NCBI RefSeq assembly: GCF_039541955.1 | Contig: NZ_BAABHF010000026.1 | Coordinates: 62,001 to 126,000 of the forward strand | Length of the DNA: 64,000 nucleotides | Direction of reading: 5' to 3' | DNA from: Actinoallomurus oryzae | GTDB lineage: Bacteria > Actinomycetota > Actinomycetes > Streptosporangiales > Streptosporangiaceae | Shown here: positions 17,579 through 26,314 of the stretch, one piece after another | Numbering within the stretch: position 1 is the first letter of the stretch | Layout: each line of letters starts with the position of its first letter | Translations under genes and position numbers: made by a program | The notes under the pieces: model-generated | Databases searched by the model: none | Seen by the model: only the letters and a program-made list of their open reading frames with translations | What the model was told of the DNA's origin: nothing

Positions 17579-18952
17579 GTGCGACCCACCCTCCGTCCTC
17601 CGGCGCGCCGTCGCGCGCCCGCCCACCTCATGGCGATCGCGTCCGCCGCGATCATGCTTCTCGTCGGCTTTCTCGTGGCCGGCACCCCGCTCACCGCCGG
17701 CGCGGCCGGGACTCCCAAGGCCGCCGCGTGCGGCGGGAGCGACGTCGCGCTGAACCGGCCGGCGACCGCGTCGTCCACGGAGAACTCCGGCACCCCCGCG
17801 TCGGCGGCCGTGGACGGCAACACCGGCACCCGCTGGTCCAGCGCCTTCAGCGACCCGCAGTGGCTCCAGGTGGACCTCGGCTCCTCGCAGCAGATCTGCC
17901 AGGTCACGCTCACCTGGGAGACGGCCTACGCCAAGGCCTTCCAGATCCAGGTGTCCGACAACGCCTCCACCTGGACCACCGTCTACAGCACCACGACCGG
18001 CACGGGCGGCACCCAGACCCTGAACGTCAGCGGCACCGGCCGCTACATCCGGATGTACGGCACCACGCGCAGCACCCAGTACGGCTACTCGCTGTGGGAG
18101 TTCGCGGTCTACTCCGGGACCACCACGACGCCGCCGCCGGACTCCTTCTGGGGCGACACCAGTGACATCCCGGCCGCGCACAACGTCCTCGAGCTGAAGA
18201 TCCTCAACCGGACGAACGGCCACTACCCCGACAGCCAGGTCTACTGGAGCTTCAACGGGCAGACGCACTCGATCGCCGAACAGCCCTACTTCGACATGCC
18301 CGCCAACTCCGCCGGCCGGATGTACTTCTACCTGGGCTCGCCGAACAGCCAGTACCGGGACTTCATCGAGTTCACCGTCGGGCCGGACGTCTTCAACGGC
18401 AACACGACGCGCGTCGACGGCTTCGGGCTGAAACTGGCCCTGCGGCTGCACGCCCACGACGGCTACGACACGCAGGTCGGCGAGGACCAGGCGACGTTCG
18501 CCGAGGACCGGTCCGCGACCTTCCAGCGGTTCCAGAACGAGGTCCCGGCCGAGTTCAAGCACCTGGCGACGGTCCAGGCCCCGTACTACATCCCCGCGCC
18601 GGGCAGCGACAGCGCGTTCCGCACCGGCGGGCAGTACGCGAACTACTTCACGAGCTACGCCCAGGCGAACGGCGTGAACGAACCCACGTCCAACGTGTTC
18701 GGATGCGCGGGCTCGCTGGCCGGCAACCCGAACATGTGCGCCGCGCTCAACCGGCACGTCGCCGGGCAGTCGCAGCAGTCGGACCCGAGCCAGTACTACA
18801 AGGCCGCGCCGGCCAACTACTACGCCAAGTTCTGGCACGACCACGCGATCAACCACCTGGCCTACGGCTTCCCCTACGACGACGTCGCGGGCCGGTCCTC
18901 GTTCATCTCCCACGGCGACCCGCAGTACCTCCTCGTCGCCGTCGGCTGGTGA
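17579..18952 (+). CDS. Secreted GH64 beta-1,3-glucanase with N-terminal F5/8C (discoidin, CBM32-like) domain
   Basis: A 457-residue protein. A signal peptide covers about residues 1-42 (LMAIASAAIMLLVGFLVAGT). A discoidin-type domain follows at about 50-180 (DGNTGTRWSSAFSDPQWLQV to YGYSLWEFAVY), then a GH64 catalytic domain from about 190 (QVYWSFNGQTHSIAEQPYF, and AKFWHDHAINHLAYGFPYDD). GH64 enzymes release laminaripentaose from beta-1,3-glucan, a fungal wall polymer. GTG at 17579 has AAAGGGAGA upstream; the frame continues further 5' without coding character. The GH16 gene follows after 103 bp, and its discoidin domain is nearly the same sequence. Confidence 0.9.
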   Translation: MRPTLRPPARRRAPAHLMAIASAAIMLLVGFLVAGTPLTAGAAGTPKAAACGGSDVALNRPATASSTENSGTPASAAVDGNTGTRWSSAFSDPQWLQVDLGSSQQICQVTLTWETAYAKAFQIQVSDNASTWTTVYSTTTGTGGTQTLNVSGTGRYIRMYGTTRSTQYGYSLWEFAVYSGTTTTPPPDSFWGDTSDIPAAHNVLELKILNRTNGHYPDSQVYWSFNGQTHSIAEQPYFDMPANSAGRMYFYLGSPNSQYRDFIEFTVGPDVFNGNTTRVDGFGLKLALRLHAHDGYDTQVGEDQATFAEDRSATFQRFQNEVPAEFKHLATVQAPYYIPAPGSDSAFRTGGQYANYFTSYAQANGVNEPTSNVFGCAGSLAGNPNMCAALNRHVAGQSQQSDPSQYYKAAPANYYAKFWHDHAINHLAYGFPYDDVAGRSSFISHGDPQYLLVAVGW

Positions 18953-18969
18953 GCCGCCCCGGCCGCGCC

Positions 18970-18983
18970 TGAAAGCGCTCCAC
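18970..18983. promoter_or_regulatory. Degenerate AGCGCT-centred site between GH64 and GH16
   Basis: TGAAAGCGCTCCAC keeps the AGCGCT core of the perfect palindrome upstream of GH64, but its outer arms no longer pair. It could be a weaker site for the same LacI-type regulator. Confidence 0.3.
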
Positions 18984-19055
18984 CGGAAGTCGACCGTCAC
19001 CTCGCCAAGGGGGTCGTACGGGTGGGTCTGTACGGCCCCCGCAAAGGAGCACACC

Positions 19056-20435
19056 GTGTTGTTCGATCGGCAAGACAGGCACCTCCGCGCCTCGTGGGCG
19101 CACCGGCTCAAGGTGGGAGCCGGCGCCCTCATCCTCGCCGTCGGCGTGATCACGCCCGCCACCGTCGCCGCGAGCGCGCCCGCCGGGGCGGCTCCCGCCC
19201 GGCCCGCCGCGGTGCCGGCCCCGCCCGCCGGGTTCACCACCACGTGGAGCGACGACTTCACCGGAGCGGCCGGCACCGGCCTGAACACCGGCACGTGGAA
19301 GTACGACACCGGGCCGGGCAGCGGCTTCGGCACCGGTGAGATCGAGACCATGACCAACAGCACCGCGAACGCCTACCAGGACGGCGCGGGACATCTCGTC
19401 CTCAAGGCGCTCCACTCCGGCTCGGACCCGCGCGCCGGCTGGACCTCCGGGCGGGTCGAGACGCAGGCCGCGACGTTCGGCGCGCCCGCCGGCGGCGTCG
19501 TCATGATGCAGGCGTCGATCCAGCAGCCCAACGTGACCACCGCCAACGGGGCCGGTTACTGGCCGGCGTTCTGGATGCTCGGCTCGACGCTGCGCACCGG
19601 TACGCCGTGGCCGACCTCCGGCGAGGTCGACATCCTCGAGGACATCAACGGCCGCAGCTCGGTGTTCGGCACCCTCCACTGCGGCACGAACCCCGGCGGT
19701 CCCTGCAACGAGTCCACCGGGATCGGCAGCGGTGAGCGGGCCTGCTCCGGCTGCCAGACCGGTTACCACACCTACGCCGTGCAGATCGACCGGTCGGTGT
19801 CGCCGGAGCAGATCCGCTGGTATCTCGACGGCAACAACTACTTCACGCTGGCCGCCAACCGTGTGGACGCCACCACCTGGGCGAACGCCGTCGACCACCC
19901 GTTCTTCATCATCTTCGACCTGGCGATGGGCGGCGGGTTCCCCGACGCGTTCGGCGGTGGGCCCAACGCCTCGACCGTCTCCGGCGGCTCGCTCAACATC
20001 GACTACGTCGCGGTCTACAACAAGGCGCCGGGCGGAGGCGGTGGCACGGGGACGAACCTGTCCCAGGGACACCCGACGACCGCCTCGTCCACCGAGGCGC
20101 CCGGCACCGCCGCGGCCAACGCCACCGACGGCAACACGGGCTCACGCTGGTCCAGTGCGTTCAGCGACCCGCAGTGGCTCCAGGTCGACCTCGGCTCGGT
20201 GCGCCAGCTCAGCCACGTCGTCCTGAACTGGGAGGCCGCCTACGGCAAAGCGTTCCAGATCCAAAGGTCCACCGACGGCACGAACTGGACGACGGTCTAC
20301 TCGACGACCAGCGGCACCGGGGGAGTGCAGGACGTGAGCGTCTCAGGCTCGGGCCGGTACGTGCGGATGTACGGCACACAGCGCGGCACGCCGTACGGCT
20401 ACTCGCTGTGGGAGTTCCAGGTCTACGGCACCTGA
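19056..20435 (+). CDS. Secreted GH16 endo-beta-1,3-glucanase with C-terminal F5/8C domain
   Basis: A 459-residue protein with a signal peptide (residues 1-47, VGAGALILAVGVITPATVAA). The GH16 jelly roll at about 58-325 carries the catalytic ExDxxE in SGEVDILEDING and the substrate-cleft strand GYWPAFWMLG. After a short Gly linker comes a discoidin domain at about 330-459 (SRWSSAFSDPQWLQVDLGS to GYSLWEFQVYGT). It would cut beta-1,3-glucan internally, complementing the GH64 enzyme. GTG at 19056 follows AAAGGAG. It ends at a perfect palindromic terminator shared with htpG. Confidence 0.92.
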   Translation: MLFDRQDRHLRASWAHRLKVGAGALILAVGVITPATVAASAPAGAAPARPAAVPAPPAGFTTTWSDDFTGAAGTGLNTGTWKYDTGPGSGFGTGEIETMTNSTANAYQDGAGHLVLKALHSGSDPRAGWTSGRVETQAATFGAPAGGVVMMQASIQQPNVTTANGAGYWPAFWMLGSTLRTGTPWPTSGEVDILEDINGRSSVFGTLHCGTNPGGPCNESTGIGSGERACSGCQTGYHTYAVQIDRSVSPEQIRWYLDGNNYFTLAANRVDATTWANAVDHPFFIIFDLAMGGGFPDAFGGGPNASTVSGGSLNIDYVAVYNKAPGGGGGTGTNLSQGHPTTASSTEAPGTAAANATDGNTGSRWSSAFSDPQWLQVDLGSVRQLSHVVLNWEAAYGKAFQIQRSTDGTNWTTVYSTTSGTGGVQDVSVSGSGRYVRMYGTQRGTPYGYSLWEFQVYGT

Positions 20436-20447
20436 CAGCGGGAGCGG

Positions 20448-20481
20448 GTGGTCCGGGGCGCCGGCCGGCGCCCCGGACCAC
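20448..20481. terminator. Perfect 34-bp palindrome, bidirectional terminator
   Basis: GTGGTCCGGGGCGCCGG at 20448-20464 is followed immediately by its exact reverse complement at 20465-20481. It sits between the convergent stops of GH16 (20435) and htpG (20486). Confidence 0.85.
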
Positions 20482-20485
20482 GCCG

Positions 20486-22429
20486 TCACTCCTCGCCCGA
20501 GCCCGCCTCGGCGTCCGCCTTCTCGGTCTCCTGCGCACCCTCTCCGGTGCCGTCCGCGAGCGTCATGAGCAGGCCGTTGAGCCGCTCGACGAACTCGGCC
20601 GGGTCGTCGATGCGGGCGCCGAGCGTCAGCACGGACTGGTTGTAGAGCACGTGCGCCCAGTCGGAGAGGCGCTGCTCGTCGGTCTCCCCGTCCAGGCGGC
20701 GTACGAGGGTGTGCTCGGGGTTGATCTCCAGGATCGGCCGGCTCGGCATCCCCGAACCCCGCATGCGGCGCATGAGGTTCATCTCGATGTCCGGCTCGTC
20801 GGCCACGATGCAGGCAGGGGAGGTGGTGAGCCGGTTCGTGGTCCGCACGTCGGACACCTTGTCGCCGAGGGCCTCCTTCAGCCGCTCGACCAGGCCGCTG
20901 AGCTCGGTGCCGGCCTTCTCACCCGCCTCCTTCTCGGCCTCGTCCTCCATCGCGCCGAGGTCGGAGACGCCCTGGGCGACCGACTGGAGCCGCTTGCCCT
21001 CGAAGTCGGGCAGGCTCGTCACCAGCCAGTTGTCGATGGCCTGGCCCAGCAGCAGCACCTCGATGCCCTTCTTGCGGAAGATCTCCAGGTGCGGGCTGCT
21101 CTTGGCCGCGGCGGGCGTCGGGGCGAGGAGGTAGTAGATCTTGTCCTGGCCCTCCTTCATCCGCTCGACATAGTCGCCGAGGGAGGTGTCCGGCTCGTCG
21201 GTCGCGGACTTCGTGGTGGTGAACCGCAGCAGCTTGGCGATCTCGTCGCGGTTGGAGTAGTCCTCGGCCACGCCCTCCTTCAGGACGTCGCCGAACTCCC
21301 GCCAGAACGTGGCGTACTTCTCCGGCTCCTTCTCGGCCAGGTCCTTCAGCAGCCGCAGCACCTTCTTGACCGCGCTGGAACGGATGTTGTCGACCACCCG
21401 GCTGCTCTGCAGGATCTCGCGGGAGACGTTGAGCGGCAGGTCGGCCGAGTCGATGACCCCGCGGACGAACCGCAGGTAGTTCGGCATCAGCTGACCGGTG
21501 TCGTCCATGATGAACACCCGCTGGACGTGCAGCTTCACGCCATGGCGCGCCTCGGGCATCCACAGGTCGAACGGCGCGGTCGCCGGGATGAACAGCAGCA
21601 GGGTGTACTCGTAGGTGCCCTCCATCTTGCTGTGCAGATGGGCGAGCGGGTCGGCGAAGTCGTGCGCGACGTGCTTGTAGAACTCGTTGTAGTCGGCGTC
21701 GCTGATCTCGTTCTTCGGGCGGGCCCACAGCGCGGAGGCGCGGTTGACGGTCTCCTCGCCGGCCTCGTCGCCCTCCTGCGGCATCACGATCGGCAGGCTG
21801 ATGTGGTCGGAGTACTTCTGGATGATCGTGCGCAGCCGGTGGTGGTTGAGCAGGTCGTCCTCGCCCTCGCGCAGGTGCAGGACGAGTTCGGTGCCGCGCT
21901 GCGCGCGCTCGACGGCCTCCAGGGCGTACTCCCCGCGGCCGTCCGACTCCCAGCGCACGGCCTCCTCGGCGGGCAGCCCGGCACGGCGGGTGGTCAGGGT
22001 CACCCGGTCGGCCACGATGAACGAGGAGTAGAAGCCGACGCCGAACTGGCCGATGAGCGTCGCGTCCTTGCGCTGGTCGCCGGTCAGCGCCTGGAAGAAC
22101 TCACGGGTGCCGGACTTGGCGATGGTGCCGATGTTGTCCATCACCTCCTGCCGGCTCATGCCGATGCCGTTGTCGGTGATGGTGATCGTGCGCGCGTCCT
22201 TGTCGAACGAGACGTGGATCCGCAGCTCTTCCTTGTCCGCGCCCTCCTCCTCGAGGCCGGGCTCGGTCAGCTGCGCGAACCGCAGCCGGTCGATCGCGTC
22301 GGAGGCGTTGGAGATCAGCTCCCGCAGGAAGATCTCCTTGTTGCTGTACAGCGAGTGGATCATCAGGTCGAGAAGCTGGACGACCTCGGCCTGAAAGCTG
22401 AACCTCTCCTGTTGTGTCGGCGCGCTCAT
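20486..22429 (-). CDS. htpG: Molecular chaperone HtpG (bacterial Hsp90)
   Basis: This 647-residue protein is a full-length Hsp90. The GHKL ATPase domain is at 1-230, with the catalytic Glu in LRELISNASDAIDRLRF, the ATP-lid region DNGIGMSRQEVM and GQFGVGFYSSFIVADRV. The middle domain contains VQRVFIMDDTGQLMPNYLRF and SREILQSSRVVDNIRS. The C-terminal dimerisation part ends in an acidic tail. It folds or stabilises client proteins under stress. The gene is monocistronic, upstream of nothing on its strand but the terminator, and no HspR or CIRCE-like element was seen before it. Confidence 0.97.
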   Translation of the reverse strand: MSAPTQQERFSFQAEVVQLLDLMIHSLYSNKEIFLRELISNASDAIDRLRFAQLTEPGLEEEGADKEELRIHVSFDKDARTITITDNGIGMSRQEVMDNIGTIAKSGTREFFQALTGDQRKDATLIGQFGVGFYSSFIVADRVTLTTRRAGLPAEEAVRWESDGRGEYALEAVERAQRGTELVLHLREGEDDLLNHHRLRTIIQKYSDHISLPIVMPQEGDEAGEETVNRASALWARPKNEISDADYNEFYKHVAHDFADPLAHLHSKMEGTYEYTLLLFIPATAPFDLWMPEARHGVKLHVQRVFIMDDTGQLMPNYLRFVRGVIDSADLPLNVSREILQSSRVVDNIRSSAVKKVLRLLKDLAEKEPEKYATFWREFGDVLKEGVAEDYSNRDEIAKLLRFTTTKSATDEPDTSLGDYVERMKEGQDKIYYLLAPTPAAAKSSPHLEIFRKKGIEVLLLGQAIDNWLVTSLPDFEGKRLQSVAQGVSDLGAMEDEAEKEAGEKAGTELSGLVERLKEALGDKVSDVRTTNRLTTSPACIVADEPDIEMNLMRRMRGSGMPSRPILEINPEHTLVRRLDGETDEQRLSDWAHVLYNQSVLTLGARIDDPAEFVERLNGLLMTLADGTGEGAQETEKADAEAGSGEE

Positions 22430-22536
22430 CGGGTACTCCTGCTCCCTGCGTCAACTCGTCTCCGGCCCGCGCGAACGCCGCGCGGCACCGTCCAAAGGCA
22501 GGATCTCAGGGTAGCGAGATCCGCTTCGTCCCCGCG

Positions 22537-24561
22537 TCAGCCGACCAGTTTCGCCGGGGTGATCGGAAGGTCGCGCACGCGCCGTCCGGTGGCGTGGTGG
22601 ACGGCGTTGGCGACGGCGGCGGCGGTGCCGACGATGCCGATCTCCCCGATGCCCTTGGAGCCCATCGGGTTGAGGTGGGGATCCTCCTCCTCCACCCACA
22701 CCGCGTCGATGTCCTGGACGTCGGCGCAGGCGGCCACGTGGTACTGCGCGAGGTCGCGGTTCAGGAAACCGCCGTCGCGCTCGTCCACGACCGTCCGCTC
22801 CATCAGGGCCATGCCCACGCCCATCGTCATGCCGCCGATGAACTGCGACCGCGCCAGCTTCGGCTCGAGGATCCGCCCGGCGGCGAACACGCCGAGCAGC
22901 CGCGGCACGCGGACCTCGCCGGTGTCGATGTCGACCCGTACCTCGGCGAACTGCGCGCCGAACGCGTGCCGGGAGAAGCCGGAGTCGGCCTCGACGTCCT
23001 CGGTGGTGTCGGCGGTGCCGCGCTCACCGTTCTTCAGCAGCGCCTCGCAGGCCCGTACGACCGCCGACCCCCACGACGCCGTCCCCATCGAACCGCCCGC
23101 GACCGAGGCGCGCGGCAGCGCGCTGTCGCCGACCTCGACGCGCACGCGCTCGGGGGCGGTGCCCAGCGTCTCGGCCGCGATCCGCGTGAGGACCGTACGC
23201 GCGCCGGTGCCGATGTCGGCGGCGGCGATCCGGATGACGAAGTCGCCGTCCTCGACCGTGGCGCCGGCCGCGGACGCCATCCGTCGCGCCGGATACGTGG
23301 AGGCGGCCACGCCCGTACCGACGAGCCAGCGCCCGTCGAGCCGGATGCCGGGCCGGGGGTCGCGCCGCTCCCAGCCGAACCGGCGGGCGCCCTCCCGCAG
23401 GCAGGCGACCAGGTTGCGGGAGCTGAACGGCAGGTCGTTCTCCGGGTCGACCTCGGGTTCGTTGCGTATGCGCAGCTCGATCGGGTCGATGCCGGCGGCG
23501 ACCGCGAGTTCGTCCATGGCCGACTCCAGCGCGAACATCCCGGGGCACTCCCCGGGTGCGCGCATCCACGACGGCGTGGGCACGTCGAGGCGGACGAGCC
23601 GGTGGGTCGTCCGGCGGTTCGGTGCCGCGTACATGACCCGCGTGGGCGTGGCGGTCTGCTCGGCGAACTCCATGAGCGTCGAGGACTGCTCGACCGCCTC
23701 GTGGCTGATCGCGGTCAGCCGCCCCTCGGCGTCCGCGCCGAGCCGGACGCGCTGGATGGTGGGCGTGCGGTAACCGGTGAGGTCGTACATCTGCTGCCGG
23801 GTCAGCGCCAGCTTCACCGGACGCCCGGCGGCCCGCGCCGCGAGCGCCGCGAGGATCGCGTTCGGTCGCGTGGTGCCCTTGGACCCGAAGCCGCCTCCGA
23901 CGTGCGGCGCGACCACCCGTACGCGCTCCGGCGGCAGGCCGAGCACGTCGGCGATCGTGTCGCGGTCGCCGGAGGCGCCCTGGGTCGAGTCGTACAGCGT
24001 CAGGTCGCCGTTCTCCTCCCAGACGGCCATCGTGGCGTGCGGTTCCATCGGGTTGTTGTGCAGCGTGGGCGTCGTGTAGGTCGCGTCGACGGTGACCGCC
24101 GCCTCGGCGAACCCGGCCTCCACGTCGCCCCGCCGGGTCTCGGCCGGGAACGCCGGGTTGACCTTCTCCGGGGTGTAGAGGCCGGGGTGGTCCGCGCGCA
24201 GCAGCACGTCGTGCGGTTCGGCGTCGTAGGTGATCCGCACGCCGTGTTCGGCGGCCTCCCGCGCCGTCTCCAGCGTCCTCGCCACCACCGCCGCCACGAG
24301 CTGCCCGCGGTAGGCGACCCGGTCGCTCTGGAACAGCGCGAGCTCGGCGTCCTCCCGGGACCCGAGCGCCGGCGGATCCGCACAGGACAGCACGGCCAGC
24401 ACGCCCGGCGTCGCGAGGGCGTCGGCGGCGTCGATCGAGCGGACCCGCCCGCGGGTGACCGGCGCCTGGACGGGATGGACGTACGCGACGTCCTCGACCG
24501 GGTACTCGACCGCGTACCGCGCGCGGCCGGTGACCTTCTCACGTCCCTCGACGCGGTTCAT
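22537..24561 (-). CDS. paoC: Molybdopterin-binding large subunit, PaoC/YagR-like aldehyde oxidoreductase
   Basis: This 674-residue protein belongs to the xanthine-oxidase family large subunits. It starts VEGREKVTGRARYAVEYPVE, has the Moco motifs VAPHVGGGFGSKG and RAPGECPGMFALESAMDEL, and ends with the catalytic base Glu in KGIGEIGIVGTAAAVANAV. PaoABC-type enzymes oxidise aldehydes to acids using Moco, FeS clusters and FAD. The ATG at 24561 overlaps the FAD-subunit stop by ATGA; the much longer open frame upstream is a shadow. It is the last gene of a three-gene operon. Confidence 0.92.
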   Translation of the reverse strand: MNRVEGREKVTGRARYAVEYPVEDVAYVHPVQAPVTRGRVRSIDAADALATPGVLAVLSCADPPALGSREDAELALFQSDRVAYRGQLVAAVVARTLETAREAAEHGVRITYDAEPHDVLLRADHPGLYTPEKVNPAFPAETRRGDVEAGFAEAAVTVDATYTTPTLHNNPMEPHATMAVWEENGDLTLYDSTQGASGDRDTIADVLGLPPERVRVVAPHVGGGFGSKGTTRPNAILAALAARAAGRPVKLALTRQQMYDLTGYRTPTIQRVRLGADAEGRLTAISHEAVEQSSTLMEFAEQTATPTRVMYAAPNRRTTHRLVRLDVPTPSWMRAPGECPGMFALESAMDELAVAAGIDPIELRIRNEPEVDPENDLPFSSRNLVACLREGARRFGWERRDPRPGIRLDGRWLVGTGVAASTYPARRMASAAGATVEDGDFVIRIAAADIGTGARTVLTRIAAETLGTAPERVRVEVGDSALPRASVAGGSMGTASWGSAVVRACEALLKNGERGTADTTEDVEADSGFSRHAFGAQFAEVRVDIDTGEVRVPRLLGVFAAGRILEPKLARSQFIGGMTMGVGMALMERTVVDERDGGFLNRDLAQYHVAACADVQDIDAVWVEEEDPHLNPMGSKGIGEIGIVGTAAAVANAVHHATGRRVRDLPITPAKLVG

Positions 24562-25535
24562 CTGACCAGCTCCTGCAGGGTCCGGACGATCAGGTTGCGG
24601 GCGAGGGGCACCTTGTAGGCGTTGCGCGGCAGCGGCCGGGCCTCGGCCAGTTCGGCCTCGGCCGCCCGGATGAACTCCTCCTCGGTCGCCGGGGCGCCCC
24701 GGAGCGCCGCCTCGGCCCGCTCGGCCCGCCACGGCGCGTGCGCGACGCCGCCGAGGGCGAGCCGGCAGTCGCGTACGGTGCCGCTCGCCTCGTCGACGTC
24801 GAGCACCGCGGCGACCGAGACGAGCGCGAAGGCGAACGACGCCCGCTCGCGTACCTTCCGGTAGTGGGAGCGGCCCGGGGGCGGCGGAGGCAGCACGACC
24901 GCCGTGATCAGCTCGCCGGGCACCAGCACCGTGTCGCGTTCCGGCGCGGCCCCGGGAAGCCGGTGCAGACCCGGGATCGGCACGACCCGGTCGCCGGCGG
25001 GGCCGGTGACGTGCACCTGCGCGCCGAGCGCGGCGAGCGCCACCGCCATGTCGGAGGGATGGGTCGCCACGCAGTGCTCGGAGTGCCCGAAGATCGCCAG
25101 ATTCTCGTGGTCGCCCGGGATCGCCGGGCATCCCGAGGCGGGCCGGCGCTTGTTGCAGGGCCGCGAGACGTCCTGGAAGTACGGGCAGCGGGTGCGCTGC
25201 AGCAGGTTGCCGGCGGTCGTCGCCATGTTGCGCACCTGGCCGGAGGCGCCGCTGAGCACGGCGCGGGCCAGCATCGGGTACCGCTCACGGACCGCCGGAT
25301 GCGCGGCCAGGTCGCTGTTGCGCACGGCGGCGCCGATGCGCAGGCCACCGCCGTCGTCGGTGTCGATCGTGTCGTACGGCAGGCGCGTGACGTCGACGAG
25401 GGAGTCCGGCCGGGCGACGCCGAGGCGCATCAGGTCGACGAGGTTGGTGCCGCCTCCGAGGTACATCGTGCCGGGCCGGAAGCGCTCCAGCGCCTCCCGC
25501 GCGTCGGCGGCGCGCGAATACTCAAAAAGCTTCAC
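24558..25535 (-). CDS. paoB: FAD-binding subunit with extra FeS insert, PaoB/YagS-like
   Basis: A 325-residue protein with the FAD loop TMYLGGGTNLVDLMRLGV and ATTAGNLLQRTRCPYF. It carries the insertion of four cysteines (RCPYFQDVSRPCNK, ASGCP and EHC) that in E. coli PaoB binds a [4Fe-4S] cluster, which sets PaoABC apart from ordinary xanthine dehydrogenases. It passes electrons from the Moco/2Fe-2S subunits to FAD. GTG at 25535 overlaps the preceding stop by GTGA. Products are inferred from the family; the aldehyde substrate is not known. Confidence 0.9.
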   Translation of the reverse strand: MKLFEYSRAADAREALERFRPGTMYLGGGTNLVDLMRLGVARPDSLVDVTRLPYDTIDTDDGGGLRIGAAVRNSDLAAHPAVRERYPMLARAVLSGASGQVRNMATTAGNLLQRTRCPYFQDVSRPCNKRRPASGCPAIPGDHENLAIFGHSEHCVATHPSDMAVALAALGAQVHVTGPAGDRVVPIPGLHRLPGAAPERDTVLVPGELITAVVLPPPPPGRSHYRKVRERASFAFALVSVAAVLDVDEASGTVRDCRLALGGVAHAPWRAERAEAALRGAPATEEEFIRAAEAELAEARPLPRNAYKVPLARNLIVRTLQELVR

Positions 25536-26020
25536 CGCGCCGCCTCCTGGATCGCGGCGACGATGTTGACGTACGCGCCGCAACGGCACAGGTTGCCGCT
25601 CATGCGTTCGCGGATCTCCTCCGGCGTCAGTGGCGGATCGTCGCCGGTGAGGTCGGGGGTGACCGCGCTCGGCCCGCGCTCGGCGAGCATGCCGGCGGCC
25701 GAGCAGAGCTGGCCGGGCGTGCAGTAGCCGCACTGGAAGGCGTCCCGCTCCACGAAGGCGGTTCGCAGGGGATACGGCTCGTCGCCGAGGCCCTCGACGG
25801 TGGTGACCTCGACCCCGTCACAGGCGACCGCGAGGGCGAGACACGCGTTGGCCCGCCGCCCGTCGATCAGAACCGTGCAGGCGCCGCACTGCCCGTGGTC
25901 ACACCCCTTCTTCGTGCCGGTCAGCCCCAGGCGCTCCCGGAGCAGGTCGAGCAGCGAGGTGCGGGGATCGGTGTCCAGTTCGCGCGTCGATCCGTTGACC
26001 CGCAGTGTTATCTCCGCCAT
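25532..26020 (-). CDS. paoA: 2Fe-2S subunit, PaoA/YagT-like
   Basis: This 162-residue protein has the plant-type ferredoxin cluster ligands GCDHGQCGACTVLIDG and a later Cys, plus the second [2Fe-2S] set QCGYCTPGQ and GNLCRCGAY. It is the electron-transfer subunit of the molybdo-flavoprotein encoded by the next two genes. E. coli PaoA has a Tat signal; here the protein starts directly at MAEITLRVNG, so the complex is expected to be cytoplasmic. No gene for the PaoD/XdhC Moco-insertion chaperone follows the operon. Confidence 0.93.
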   Translation of the reverse strand: MAEITLRVNGSTRELDTDPRTSLLDLLRERLGLTGTKKGCDHGQCGACTVLIDGRRANACLALAVACDGVEVTTVEGLGDEPYPLRTAFVERDAFQCGYCTPGQLCSAAGMLAERGPSAVTPDLTGDDPPLTPEEIRERMSGNLCRCGAYVNIVAAIQEAAR

Positions 26021-26262
26021 GGGCGGCGCCCTACCCGCGCCTCGTCGTTCTAATGCTCCAGCCGCGGTCAGGGATCCGCGACCTGACCAGCGTGGCTCTG
26101 CCGCTGGTCGGCGCGGACACCGTCGCCCCTCCGAGCGTGATGATCGAGGCGTTGCCCCGCGACGGGAACAGCGTCGTCCGGCACTGAGAGGTCCGAGGGA
26201 GGCTTGGGGGCGCCGTACGGTCAGAGGCGCCGTACGGTCAGGATCCGCCGCACGGTCGCCGA

Positions 26263-26301
26263 GGTGGCGGCGGGGACCCGCTCCGGAGGGTCCCCGCCAC
26301 C
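26263..26301 (-). terminator. Hairpin terminator downstream of modA
   Basis: GGTGGCGGCGGGGACCC at 26263-26279 pairs with GGGTCCCCGCCACC at 26288-26301 with one 3-nt bulge. It lies 13 bp after the modA stop on the minus strand. Two direct copies of GGCGCCGTACGGTCAG lie beside it at about 26209-26240. The rest of 26021-26314 shows no supportable gene and includes the promoter space of the pao operon. Confidence 0.75.
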
Positions 26302-26314
26302 GGTCGCCGGCCGG

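Noticed and set aside
25536..25733. N-terminal extension of the FAD subunit to 25733, and similar long extensions (24562-25131, 34489-35703, 36063-37301, 45092-45373)
   Set aside because: These are out-of-frame shadows of the upstream gene. The overlapping GTG/ATG start with the conserved family N-terminus is the correct choice in each case.
26056..26187. Small plus-strand ORF of 43 codons upstream of the pao operon
   Set aside because: No ribosome binding site, no recognisable domain, and it lies in the promoter space of the opposite-strand operon.
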